From: Sarcomyxa edulis
Lineage: Eukaryota; Basidiomycota; Agaricomycetes; Agaricales; Mycenaceae
Assembly (NCBI GenBank): GCA_009761415.1
Contig: QUOL01000003.1
Location: 620,001 to 684,000, forward strand
Reading direction: 5' to 3'
Length of the DNA stretch: 64,000 bases
Part shown: positions 14,387-26,699 of the stretch, in pieces
Layout: each line of letters starts with the position of its first letter
Position numbering within the stretch: position 1 is the first letter of the stretch
Made by a program: the position numbers and the translations under genes
Notes under the pieces: model-generated
Databases searched by the model: none
Told to the model about the DNA's origin: nothing
The model's input: the letters and a program-made list of their open reading frames with translations, nothing else

Positions 14387-17300
14387 ATGGCAGTTAGAGA
14401 TATCGAAGAATCCAGTAACTCCTCCACTCCAAGTAGGGAAACGAAGAGGAGGAGAGTCCAGGGATCTTGCGATATCTGTAGGCGTAGGAAAGGTAAGTCA
14501 TGCGCATCGCTTTCACTCAAGTCTGTCATCGTGCCCAATAACCTTTAATAACCTTTAATACAAGTCAAATGTAGGGATCATTAGCTGTATTTTACCTCCC
14601 ATATTATAACTCCATGCAAATAGGTGATAGTGCACGGATGCCTAACAATCGGTGCACAAACTGCATAACAGCGCAGCTAAACTGCACTCATTATGAAGCC
14701 ATCAAGGTACGACTTAATGGAATGCCGTCTCAAACCTCTTGCTAAACTGACTCGTCGAAGTCTTGGGGTCCAGCTCAAGGGTACGCCTATCTTGACACTC
14801 TGTTCGCTCACGACCGTTCAAACTCATTTCAGGTACATCGAAAATCTGGAAAACCGTGTTAAATTATTGGAGACTATATTGCAGAAGGTTTGCTTCTGAA
14901 TGTAGCACGTTGAACTCGGATCTCATCCCATACACCACATAGATTGCACCTCACATTGATATCAACAACCTATCTGACATTTCCGAGTCCTTATGCGACA
15001 AACCCGTACCTGCAAAGAATTCGTGGTCCACGCCAACAACCATCGAGAATCCATTCCGTCCTTTGTCTCTCATCTCAGATATTATCTCCACAGAACCGCC
15101 AGTCATATCTGGTACTGCTGACCCTGAACCAGAACCAGAACCAGAGATTCTGCTGCCATCTGGGGATTCAGAACCTGATTCCCTCCTTGAAAAGCTGTCC
15201 AACCTAACGTTGGATCCGCCTCAGCACAGATTCCATGGAGAATCCAGCGGCATCAATCTGGTCAAAACGGCGTACCATTTGAAATCGGAACTCACGCGTA
15301 GCAATGGACTTACCGAACCTGCACGGCTGGGAACCAAGCGACATGAATTTTGGGACAACCCTGCCGTAGGTCAAGTGACATCCTATACTGAACTACAAAA
15401 TACTTACAAGACTGTCCGAAGTGGGAAGCACTAGACGAAGTAGGAGAGCCTCCTCGATACAGTTTCCCCGACGATGATCTCATTACATCACTCGTGGATT
15501 TATACTTTATCCACATAAACTTATTGACGCCTCTACTCCATCGCCCGACCTTTGAACGTGCTGTCCAAGATAATCTGCATCTTCGCGACCACATGTTCGG
15601 AGCCACTTTACTCCTTGTCTGCGCCCTAGGAAGCCATTTTTCTGATGACCCAAGGATATTCCTAGAAGGAGCTAATTCTTACTCTCGAGGATGGAAATGG
15701 TTCTCTCAAGTCCAACTTATTCGAACCAATATGCATCCGCGTGCCTCCTTGTACGAATTACAAATGTATTCTGTACGTGCGCGGAATCTCTTTTGGAAGG
15801 CTTTTCCCTGTTGAAAGTGTTCGTGTTATAGCTATGGAACCTGTTTTCGAGGCGATCATCTAGATGTCAAGGATGCTGGATTATCTCTGGAATTGGTCTC
15901 CGCCTCGCACAGGAAGTAGGTGCTCACCGACGTAAATCGCGTACAAAAGCCTGGACAGTGGAAGACGAACTATGGAAAAGAGCCTTCTGGTAAACTGAAC
16001 CGTCCGATTGTTGCCTCAAATCTCACATGCATTTGTATGGTATAGGGTCTTGTTTGCCATCGACAGAGATTTGAGCATATTACTCGGGCGTCCGTGTGGG
16101 ATTCCAGATGAAGAGTGCGTGTCTCTTCTTCATCCACGTCGCTTATCCGATCGGCGTCTTACACTCCTCCCGTCACTCCTTACAGAATCGACCTTGATCT
16201 TCCACTAGAATGCGATGACGAGTTTTGGGAATCAAGCGATCCCGATCTAGCATTCAAGCAACCCGCAGGACAGCCTTCTACGGTCGCCTATTTCAATCTT
16301 TCATCAACACTTCGACAGATCTCGAGTCTCGCTCTACGAACTATCGTGGGCTTGCTGTAGTTGCTGATCTGTTGTACCTTGCTGACCCCGCGAATCTACA
16401 GTATTCTATCAGGAAGCCACATAAAGCCGCTAATTCTGGCCAGTTCTCTGACCAGCATGTGATCACCGAGCTAGATTCTGCTCTAAACAAGTGGATTGAT
16501 TCAGTCCCAGATCATCGTGAGGTTTTTTATCTTTAACGTCAGCCAGCCATCTGACATATGGATGTCAGTGCGATGGGATCCCCATCGCGAACACAATCTA
16601 TTCTTCAACCAGTCGGCCGCATTATATGCCAACTATTATCATACTCAGATCTTAGTGCACAGACCTTACATCTCATCACCGCGAAGCTCTTCCTTCCCAT
16701 CCCTAGCGATCTGCACCAATGCAGCTCGATTGTGTAGCCACGTCATTGAAGTACAGCGTCGTAGGAACAAGTTTCCTCTTCAGCAGATGCAGGTCAGCCA
16801 TCTGTGTCACGGCAGTTTAGTTGTTCATTGACGATATCACCAGAACGCCGCTTTTGTATCCGGAATTGTTCTGCTACTGAATATTTGGACCGGAAAGCGG
16901 TCTGGTCTTTCTATAGATTACACCAGAGATATAGATGGTGTTTACAAATGCATGCAGTACCTCAAAATCAGCGAGAAAAGGTAAGTAGCCCATCACTCTA
17001 TTGTTTCTCATACTCACGCCCTGCACGCAGACGGTCATCTTCAGGCCGTTACTGGTAAAATCTTGTTGCTTTTCAAGCGTCTATCATTGGATATACTGAA
17101 CATTTTGCGAAGGGATATGCTGGCAGGACTGGCTTCTGCTGGGGACCTTCCGTTGGAGTCGCTTTCTCCGTCGACAAACAAGCGTCTGCGAGATGAACCA
17201 GACTCTGACAGTCACTCTCCAAGTTCCTCTTACGTGATTGACGAGCCGCGTATTATGGCTGGATCTCGTAGACTGACCTCGAGACTAAGTCAAGACCAAG

Positions 17301-17818
17301 GACGATCGCCGCAGAATATGTTTGCACTGCCGACACATAGTAGCGAGCTCGGTCGATTGCCTGTGTACGGACAATTCAATGAAGGAACGGCGGAAGAATC
17401 GACGTTCAACCCGGAGTGGTTCGCCGACCTCATGTCTGTGCCACAAGCTTTCGACGACGCGATCGCTCCATATCCCACTAGCGAAGGATTTGCAGGACAA
17501 AGCAGTTTGGATGCAGACTCTTTGGACCAATATTTCTACGACCATTTAGCCACCGAGTTCTCCAGCACAATCCTCCCAAACAGGAACACTGACCTACAAG
17601 ATGATGGGATGAATGTATCGTACAACAATGGTGATCCCCTGCCATTCATGGACAATGATGTGATGTCTGTGTGGGATCAGACGCCGATTGGACTAGAGTA
17701 AGTCCCTCTGCATATAACTGACTATATCTGACGCACTAACCGACTTGATAACAGCATGGAAGGATGGGGGACATATATTACGACTCTGGATTCACTGACT
17801 CGGAATCCAGGTGACTGA
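14387..17818 (+). CDS. Zn2Cys6 fungal-type transcription factor
   Basis: Fifteen exons (14387-14492, 14624-14706, 14761-14780, 14833-14887, 14943-15365, 15422-15772, 15832-15989, 16046-16114, 16186-16345, 16402-16516, 16569-16792, 16844-16980, 17031-17054, 17113-17697, 17755-17818) give 857 residues. A basic stretch TKRRR precedes SCDICRRRK (about residue 30), then RCTNC and LNC, the binuclear zinc cluster, followed by a coiled coil (GYIENLENRVKLLETILQK). The fungal-specific regulatory domain covers about residues 245-600 (LYFIHINLLTPLLHRPTFE, QGCWIISGIGLRLAQEVGAH, LFAIDRDLSILLGRPCGIPDE). The expected third cysteine (K-V/I-R-C-D-S) is absent: exon 2 joins as RRRKGDSARMP. Either two residues were lost at the splice junction or an exon is missed. 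Regulated genes are unknown. Confidence 0.88.
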
Positions 17819-18418
17819 TTATCGCAGTCCTGAAGCTCAAGGAAGATGGCAAGTGCAGTTTGTCGATCCCTATACCCCGCATCTCTTTGTCCTATAAATA
17901 ATTACCTGCAGAATATCACTAGGCGTTGGACCACATAATTTGCAGACGAGTTGAATATGCTCTGTCTATACCGAAGGACCGACTTGTGATAACAGCGGGG
18001 AATACATATATACAAGTCGGGCCGCTGCTCATCTAGGTATGCATGCAAAACTAGAGTACGCTACACGTCGAAACAAAATTCTACCAAGGGAAGAGTGATG
18101 CTACCAAGCATTGCCATCAGCGGGATACCATGTCTGATATCCATTCCAACAGCACTCGCACTACTGTGTTGAGTCGGATTGGCGCCCTTGCCCTTGCCCT
18201 TGCCTGTGTGCGATGGGCCAGGTGACGTCAGAGTCTCAGTAGCGGAAAACTGAGAAGACGCACAATCAGACTCTGAGATATCGTCAATCGAAATCCCCAA
18301 AAGAATGATAATGAAGATATCGGAACCTGCCACGTACAAATATATCTCCTCTACGTCTATAATCGTGCCTGTTAGTCCATACATCATGATAAAAAGTCCC
18401 ATCAAATAGTCTAATCAT
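17819..18418. other. Convergent intergenic region with a duplicated tail relic
   Basis: 600 bp between the stops of the transcription factor and the carboxypeptidase. The part at 18061-18255 encodes a stretch resembling the end of the carboxypeptidase (separate entry). The rest shows nothing recognisable. Confidence 0.5.
18061..18255 (-). pseudogene. Relic copy of the carboxypeptidase C-terminal tail
   Basis: The minus-strand open frame ending at 18061 contains ATETLTSPGPSH, then SASAVGMDIRHG and a hydrophobic end. The carboxypeptidase 160 bp upstream ends with ATATLTAPGTSL, RSGAVGTMDMRYG and a hydrophobic end, in the same order. This looks like a tandem partial duplication of the last exon or the remains of a second gene copy. 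It could also act as an alternative terminal exon; no catalytic region accompanies it. Confidence 0.5.
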
Positions 18419-21400
18419 CTATATCACGAATAATAACATAGCAATAGCAGCGGCTGCCATCACCGTGATAAATCCATATCTCATATCCATCGTACCCACC
18501 GCACCACTGCGATGAGTTGAAGTCGTAGCCGTATCCGTCGACGTCGATGTAGCTAAACTCGTCCCGGGAGCCGTCAAAGTGGCCGTAGCCAAAAACGCAG
18601 CCCACGCCGCGAGCGTGTCGCTAGGCGCGACTGCACTCGAAGCAGTAGTTCCATGACCGTAGTAAATGACGCCTTCACCCGGAAGGATATCACCCGCCAG
18701 CTCTGCGACTTCTCCACCTACGATTTGGACGTCGTTAGAGCCGTCGTAATACCCCGTAGCATTATTGCCGAGGATAAACTCTCGGACGAAGACGTATGCC
18801 TGGAGAAAATTAGGATGTCGGGTTGAGTATACGAACAAGTGGAAGTGGTGATTAATGGTGACGATGATGATGAGAGAAAAGTTTATGGAAGATGAAGTAA
18901 ACGGATAGGACGTACAGCTTCTGGGGCATGAGCAGGAACCTCATGGCCCGTGCCTTGGAAGAGAGCATATGTCACATTTCGTTCTTGATGGACAATACCA
19001 GCAAAGTTATTATCATCGTCATACCAAGGTGTCGATGGTTTACGCATGAAGCCTTGTGTTCCTCCAAAAGTCATGTTCTGTAATCGCGTTCAAATTAGTC
19101 ACTGAGGCCTTCAATTTCGAGCTACGGGTCGTTCGTACCTGTATGACAGCTAGAAGAAAGCGAGTCAGAAAATCTGACCTTTCTCTCTCAAGACGAGAAT
19201 TCGTAAAGAAAAACCTCACCTTCAGTCCCGCGATGCCCAGAGATAGCATCGTCATTCCCGCAAAAGAAGACAATTCCAACGTTATTGGCGCTCGCATTAG
19301 CCGCAAGCTCCGATAGGAAAGCCATAGGTCTGAAAGTGTAGGTAATTTAGTAAGGTGGTAAACACCTCGAGCCAGTTTACAGAACAAAACTTGAAGAAAC
19401 TTACTCGACGCCTGCGAAAAAAAAATGCATCGGGATCAGATTTACTCGGTGGCACTAGATCGAACTTCAGCTCACTAGGGTCGCCGAATTGGTTGGTACC
19501 AGGGACTATAAGCCAAGAGAATGATCAACAACAGACCGTGAAGAAAGAGAATAGAGATCGATTTTGAACTAACCATCGCTATCGTTGCTCAAGGACCCAA
19601 ATGGATAATTGAACATAGCTTCCCAGTCTTTGGACGTGGGTGCATGTAACGCTGAACGCGTTTGGTCGTCTACGGATAGAGAATAGTCAAAATATGCTCC
19701 TGGTCAGAAAGGTCATGCGCACCGTTGAGGAATATACTTGGATCACTCGGCGATTCCGGCCTCAACGCGTCTGGGATGAAGTAAATCTATAATATCCCCC
19801 GCATCAGTATCAAGCTCGAGATAAGATACCCGAGTGAAACTTGCATCAAATTTGCCTTGATCTGCAAATATAAACATAATCAACGGGTGGCCTATCAACA
19901 AAGCCCAAGCTTGAGGAAGTCCAACAACAACAACACTCACTCCACGGAAACGAAAAATTAACCGCATAATCCAACAACTCATCGAAAAGGAAACACCCAT
20001 AATACGGATCGATCGTCCCGTTTGGACGGTTCGTGAGGTCGCGTTTCCATGTTTGTCGGCGTTCTTCCGCTTCGATGACGAGAGCTCTATTCTCTATGCT
20101 CATACCGATGCTGGAATTCGAAGTGGAAGTGGAGAATCTTTTCTGTATTTCAAGACGTTTAGCGAGGACCGAGCGATGTACGCTTGGTTTGTCTTTTGCT
20201 AGGCCTGCATCACCGGTGGTTGAGAATGGGTCTGTGAGGGTGGGGAATAGACCGCCTTGTTGGGGGTACGTGAGGTTGAGGTCGTATCCGCATAGGTGTT
20301 CTCTGGAGTAAGAAAGAAGGGATTAGTCAAAGGTGATCATTCATAATCAGGAATATGGACGGAAGTGTGTGATGACGAGGACACGTACTGCATTTTGAAA
20401 TAATTGTACACGTCTACATCGAAGTTGATGAGTTGGGGATACGTTTCAATGAGCGTCAGCTGAGGCAGAACGTTATTAGGTGTTACTACTGGAGACTTGG
20501 GCCGGCGAGGTCGCGAAGATATACGTACTGTGGGGAGAACCTCGAACACGGCAATGCTACCCAGTGCACCATCTCCGATGGATATTTTAGCCAGGTTGAC
20601 TGGGGGATTGGAGGTCGAGAATAATGTTTTCGTGATATACGGCTGTGTACCAGACATGAGATTAGAAGAGGATCTCTTTCGGAATAGCAACGCCACTCAC
20701 GATAAACCTCCCAGCGTAGCTCTCTCCTGTCAAGTAGAGAGGACGCGTAGCCAGACTGGGAAATACGGCGACTAGATTGGTCAAGAATCCAACCTGTAGG
20801 GAACTCGCGTTAGAAATATCCGGGAATACAACGAGAAGCACCGACGAAGTCCGTTCCGGTTTGGTCTTCATCCGCCACTAAAACCATCATTTGAGAATAC
20901 TGTGATGGCTTACCGCAAAGAGCAGAAAACTTACCATATCCTGTAGAATCTGCGGTAGAATATCCGACTCCCACTATGCATGTATGTATTAGAAAATGAG
21001 GCCTTGGATAATCGCACATACGCACCTGGCTGATCTATCCAAAACGTGTCGGCGAGGTTATTCCACGAGAATTCGTTTCGCACTATAGAGTAATCTGCGG
21101 TTACTTGAAGGGGGCCGTTCTGACATGAAAAGTATAAGGGAACATGATGCAAGAGATATTCTTGGATAGCATGCACACCTCCGTCATCAACCCGTTGATA
21201 CTAGACGCTCCCGGTCTAATCCACGTGTCTTTTCAGCCCCAATAGGTATGGAATGCAAAACAACGCGTACCCTCCATTAAGCCAAATGATCCAAGGGTCA
21301 TCAGACGCGCCGGCATCAACGGTCAATGATCCCTCAGACTTTTCGAACGCCCAAAAAAACAAAGTGTCATTAGGGTGACCATCTCGGTTCACGGGTATGT

Positions 21401-21670
21401 TCCCTGCGAAACTGCGCGCTAGGGGATTCGAGATTGCGTGTGTGACGTTGGGAAGTGTGTCTGTTACTTCGAAGTCTGGATGAAGAGTTGAGATGTATAT
21501 ATATCGAGTGACGGGCGATAATGATGCTTACAGTCCTGCCATACTGGACCGTAGTCAGCGGATGGAATGCCAGAGTATGAGTGGGGGTATGTATTGGGAA
21601 GTGCTGCGACTGCGGCGCGTGCGGAGATAACGAGGTACACGACTACATTGGATAGAGACGTTGAGAGCAT
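18419..21670 (-). CDS. Secreted serine carboxypeptidase (peptidase family S10), GPI-type tail
   Basis: Nineteen exons, 687 residues. Exons: 21670-21532, 21475-21271, 21215-21179, 21119-21026, 20973-20935, 20877-20846, 20793-20701, 20642-20529, 20459-20389, 20302-19941, 19861-19845, 19786-19723, 19669-19574, 19505-19476, 19411-19405, 19329-19220, 19149-19139, 19077-18916, 18799-18419. A signal peptide opens the protein. The oxyanion block WLNGGPGASS is near 111-120; the nucleophile is Ser207 in GESYAGRF; the catalytic Asp is near 494 in GNDDAIS; the catalytic His is 552 in GTGHEVPAHAPEA. It removes C-terminal residues from peptides outside the cell or in the vacuole. The Ser/Thr-rich end with a final hydrophobic segment suggests GPI anchoring. 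Exons of 7 and 11 bases and one GC-AG intron (donor GCAAGT at 19844) are required by the family alignment. Confidence 0.92.
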
Positions 21671-22511
21671 TTCTAGATACGATTAGAGAGGGTATTAGTT
21701 GGGGTAGACTTCAAGTGAAATATCCGATGGTTAGTTGAGTCGTCAAAGTCGTTGGGCCTAAGACACTGGGTGGTTGGTGACTGACATCCGAATGGACGGA
21801 GTGCCGCGAGTCGGTTTTGATGTGGAGTTGGACCCACTCCGATGTCGTCTGAAATAAACACAACCCACATCGATCTCATCTAATCGATGATAAGTAGCAC
21901 GCTGGTGAGCTGGTTGACTCGAAGCTATGTATCATGTTGGTATCAGTTGAAGTGGAATGGAAATGCGTGCATGCATCTCTGGATAATCACTGTTCTTATA
22001 ACTGGTGAAAACCCCATCAAATCAGCCACGATGGTGCTACAGATCAGCCACGATGCCACGATGGTGTACTACTCACTAGACGATGGTGGTACTTACTAGC
22101 AGATGATGCTCTGGATGCTAAGCGAAAGTACACATGGCTAGACATGGCCTCGTGTGGATGGACGATCATGACAGAAGGATGCATGGAAGCACGTCAAAAA
22201 CACCAGAATCCGTCAAAATAAGATGGGCGGGAGTGTATTATCTAGTGACCGTATCCAGAGTATTTTGCCAGTACTATATTCTCGGTATTCCGTTGGTAAT
22301 CTGCTGAGCCACTCAGTGGTAGGACTGCGTTGCAACGAGGCATCGGAGTTTGAAATATACTAATTCGAGAACAAGGATTGTTGGGTCCTCCTATATTCTT
22401 GAAGGGCAGCCTCGACTGCACTTGTCTTCTATCTTGCATCTCACTCGCCTCTAGGATACATCTAGGATACCCTCAGGATACCCTCAGGACACCTAGGATA
22501 CTTTCATTCGC
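21671..22511. other. Divergent promoter region
   Basis: 841 bp between the carboxypeptidase start (-) and the large unknown gene (+). It holds repeated CCACGATG words around 22028-22060 and an 11-bp tandem array directly before the plus-strand start. No gene was found. Confidence 0.5.
22450..22501 (+). repeat. 11-bp tandem repeat, about 4.7 copies
   Basis: Units TCTAGGATACA, TCTAGGATACC, CTCAGGATACC, CTCAGGACACC and TAGGATAC follow one another. The array ends ten bases before the ATG at 22512, so it lies in the 5' untranslated region or core promoter. Confidence 0.85.
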
Positions 22512-25500
22512 ATGCCCTGGCCCGCTCTTCGACGCACATCTCGTTCGGATTCAAAATCTAACTCATCTTCATCTTCTCGCAGACCTTCTCTTCCCACAAA
22601 TTCACCTCAATCAACCTCTTCAGGCACTAACAGGACCCCTTTAGCTCCCTTAAAATTCGATACCCAAGCTCCCATGGGCGCTGGTAATGCCGACCACTCT
22701 TCGTCGTCTCCGCCTGATCAAACGACTACTGCTAAGTACTCCATAGCACGTCCCATCGTCACTAATCGCGACGACGACTCTAATGTGATTCTATCAAAGA
22801 GGAAACCTTCTCAGTGCGTATATACACATCCTCGGAATCCCAACGCCAATACTGACTGCACACAGACCCGGAACACCGACCTCTTCAAGCTCTCGACGTA
22901 CGCCTTCAGATGCCTACGTACAATCCCGTCGACCGTCTATACCTTCAGCTCAACTTAAAACTACCTCACAACCAACCTCCCATTACGTCCAAAACCAAAA
23001 CATATCAACCGCAGACCTCTACGCCAACTTGGCGACTTACAACTTCGGAGCTGCATCCAGCTCAGTCCTATCATCCTCATCCAGTTGTCTCAGACGATCC
23101 CCCTCTCCCAGCGACGAATCCATCAACCCACTCACCAACAACCCCGCGAACATCAACATCAACATAGACGTAACTCCACGTCCCTCCGTATCAAGCGTTT
23201 CTCTCCACCCAAACAACGAGTACGCCTATACCAGCCATCCATCGCAGACGATTACTGCTCACGTCCATCCCACTTCCCCTAGCCGTAACCTCCTCCCTCC
23301 GCTATCACCATCACCCTCACACGGTCGGGGTCCTACCTCGCCTCCCCATCGTCGTCACCCGAACAACACCCCATCTACTCGGGACAAAGACAGATCTCCT
23401 TCCCAAACCCGCTCGATCGCATCCCTCTCCGATACATCCTCCCATTCCCATCACACATTCGGCGCTAGTTCACGCGTCTCAGTTTCCTCCAATACATCCC
23501 TCTCTATGGCAGACACGCACTCGCGAACGCATTCTCGTGCTAGTCACGGTACGGGCACGGGTACGGGTACGGATGATTTTGAGTTTAGTAGTGATGAGGA
23601 GTATGAATATGAGTATGATGAGGGTGAGGATGGGGCTGGGATGCAGATTGAGATAAGTTCGTTGATGTGGGATGATGATCGTGATAGGGCGAGTCTCGTG
23701 GGTGGGGGTGGGGGTGGTAGTCTGCACGGAGGTGTCATTCCTGAGGAACGGAGAGGCAGTCTACCTATGGCTATTCCTGGTGCTACCATCACTAGTATTC
23801 AGGAAGGGGAGATGGGGAATAATGAGGACTTCTACGCGTTTGCGGGTACGGGGAGAAACAGAGAGGGGAGTCTTGCGACGTTGAGGCTTGCGGCTGTTCG
23901 GAGGCCTAGTAGGAGTTTGGATGATGATCTTGATATCAGACTCGTCATTTCCTCTGGTGTCGGTGTTGAACCAGCTTCTGGATCATCGACAGATCCTGTG
24001 GCTGTTGCTGGAGGTCTTAGCGAGCCGCATAGCAAGGGTGATTGGAAGAGCTTGGAGGATCGAGACAGAGCGAAAGGGAAAGAGAGGGAGAGAGCACAAA
24101 TCACCCAACCCATCCCACCACACGTCCATCTCCAAACACCCCCGCCTCAATCCAACCCACTGGACGGATTCGACCAAGACTGGCTTGCGGATCTAGGCCA
24201 GGGGTTACGGTCTGCAGGGAACATTGACGTATCCGAGTACGTACGCCCGCCTACTAGTGCCATCGTCAGTGAGAGGCGGCCTAGCACTCAGAGCTGGATG
24301 AATGGGTGGGGGATTGCGGGACGGAAGATGAGTACGGCTACGGTGGGGACTTTGGGTCCTGATGATACGTTTGAGCGACATCTTCGGATGCATGAGTCGA
24401 AACGGGATTTGGAATGGACATTCAAGAAGGAGAAGGCGGATGGTGGGGTTGGGGGTGTGGTTGGGGTGGTTGAGAAGGGTAAACAGAAGGACGTGCCCAA
24501 GGTTGGGACAGGAATGCAGGTTGGTTCTCAGGAGATTTGGAGGAACGAGTTGGTTGGGCGCTTCAAGGTCAATCGTTCTGCTATCGCTAGTACGTTATAC
24601 AGCATTTCGACACTATCATTTGTTTCTTGGTCCTGACCTGTCTCATCTTCACAGCCGTCGATCCAGATAAACCTCCTCAACAACGTCTAAGCATCCTACG
24701 GTTCCCCGATCCTTATCTTCAAGTCAAAGACGTCGTCCGTATGCCCATTATCACCGTCCACAAGCACTCCAAGGCAATTGCCTTTTCCATCGGGCGTCAA
24801 CACAAACCCACTAGAACGCAGGATAGTAGTGGTGGCTTGGCCCCTCCGATCTCCCGATCCCGTGGACCAGCGCCAGTGTCTAGTTATTTACCTCGATCCT
24901 CGCATATCATGCTAGCGCCCAAGGCGGTGCAGCTGCAGTATACCAACACGACGACGACGCGAAGGTTGGATACGCATGGGCTACTGGAAGATCGGAATAT
25001 TACTGCAAAGAGGCATAAGAGGGAGAAGGAAAGGAGGGAGGAGAGGGAGGTCAGGAAAATGATTGAATCCGACTTTTTGGGTGCGAAATCAAAGGGGAAG
25101 AACGACAAACGGAAGGAAAAGGAAAAGGATAAGGATAAGGATAAGAACGTCCTTGACAGAGGAGTGAATTCGAGTACTGGGACAGCCTCGACGAGTCGGA
25201 GTCAGACGAATAGCTCTGGCAGTATCGCTAGCTCGCACGATCGGCTAGTCGCTCCTCCTCCGCCCATGTCTGCACCGATAATACACACCTACCCACCGAT
25301 GCCCCTGGATGCCATCAAGCATCAGCCTTCATTGGATAACTTACGCCCTTCTTCCATGCGCACCCGACGCCGTCGTCGAGATTCTTTGGATTTCGACTCG
25401 GAGGAAGACGCTCCTCGCCAGCGTACGTCGTACTCGGAAACCTACGGTTCCGATCCTAGCTTCGTCGAGAACTGGTCCAAGCAAGTCTATGAACCTCCGT

Positions 25501-26336
25501 GGATCACTACCGTTTCGAGACAGAAATTAAAGGAACACGAACGTGTCGTTACGACTCTCAACACATCGATGACAGGCGTTGGGTTAATACCCGTGAGCAA
25601 TCCATCTAGCAGATCTAAGAGTCAGAAAAGCTCGAACAAGACATCGTCGAGTGAGAAAATCGACATCTTCCCCGAGGTTCCCAACGATTCGTTATTCATG
25701 TTACTGCCTCTCTGGCCTGGAGAGACGGATGCGGTGTCCGAGAAACAGTACCCGGAGGAGCCGACGAGACCTTATATAGCCATGGAAAACCGACTATATC
25801 TGCTCGTGTTCTATGTGCCAAATGTACCCGGTGATTCTGCCGAGGCTGAGCACCGCGGCGACGGCAACAAAAAGAAGGCGCGTCAGTCACAGACCTCGTC
25901 TGGTGGTGGCCATGTCTCCAAGACCGACGATCGAAGCGTGCTTCTAGCGTCCTTCCACGTCAATGCACGTCTGGTGGGGTATGACGAACTGAAATTATCA
26001 GGCGTTCGTATCCCTGACGACGGTCTGTACATTACTGGGTCGATGAACAGCGCTCTTGAGACTATGCCATCTCCCAATATCCCCAAAAACACGGGTGATT
26101 ATATCATTGGCATATGTGAATCACGGAATTCTGGTATGAAGTTCATACCAGATGGACTTGTGAAAATGGGCTTGTGTATGCCTATAGCCGAACCAGTCGA
26201 CCGTCCAATACCGAGCGCGTATGATGATCAAGAACACGCAGAGGATGAGATCAAGTTGACGCCTATTGGAAGAGCGGCTGTGGAGATGGCGTGGGTGGGT
26301 TGCATGGCGCTCACGAGTTTTGGTAGTGCGGTTTGA
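22512..26336 (+). CDS. Large low-complexity protein of unknown function
   Basis: Three exons (22512-22813, 22866-24589, 24655-26336) give 1235 residues. I do not recognise the family. Residues about 1-400 are Ser/Pro/Thr-rich and probably disordered, with poly-Gly, GTGTGTG and an acidic EYEYDEGED patch. A basic coiled-coil-like stretch (KRHKREKERREEREVRK, then KEKEKDKDKDK) lies near 800-850. Three parts look folded: FDQDWLADLGQGLRSAGNI, NRSAIATVDPDKPPQQRLSILRFPDP, and the last 250 residues (NDSLFMLLPLWPGETD ... RLYLLVFYVPN ... GRAAVEMAWVGCMALTSFG). The order suggests a scaffold or regulator whose conserved core is C-terminal. The ATG was chosen as the first in-frame one after the 11-bp repeat. 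No signal peptide or membrane segment. Confidence 0.85.
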
Positions 26337-26699
26337 TTATCTTCCGTCTCATTCGTTTTTTATCTATCCATCATCTTCTTTTTGACTCACCCCAAGCATA
26401 CCCCGTTGTATACTTACGCTGGGCTGCAACCGATTTGTATATATAGTGGCTGGAGGATTAGAACTTGTATTTTTCTTTCTGTTTCTTTCATGTTTGACAT
26501 GTATATTGTAAGGTTCATTGTCGTCTGTATATCTGACTGGAAAACGATTCGAAAGAGCCATTCTGCTGAATCTTACCGTATCCAGTGGCTCTCTGAAGCT
26601 CTTGCACAACTGGAGCCAAACTGGAGCAAACGCGGAGCTTTCTTCAAATCGCGTCTCTTTCGACGCTACTTAGTAACTTACAGCAAAGTTACAGTCAAC
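26337..26699. other. Intergenic region
   Basis: 363 bp between two plus-strand genes; it should contain a 3' untranslated region and the promoter of the first F-box paralogue. Nothing distinctive was seen. Confidence 0.45.

Noticed and set aside
23479..23792. Minus-strand Pro/Ser-rich open frames
   Set aside because: Mirror frames of the acidic and glycine-rich low-complexity coding sequence on the plus strand.
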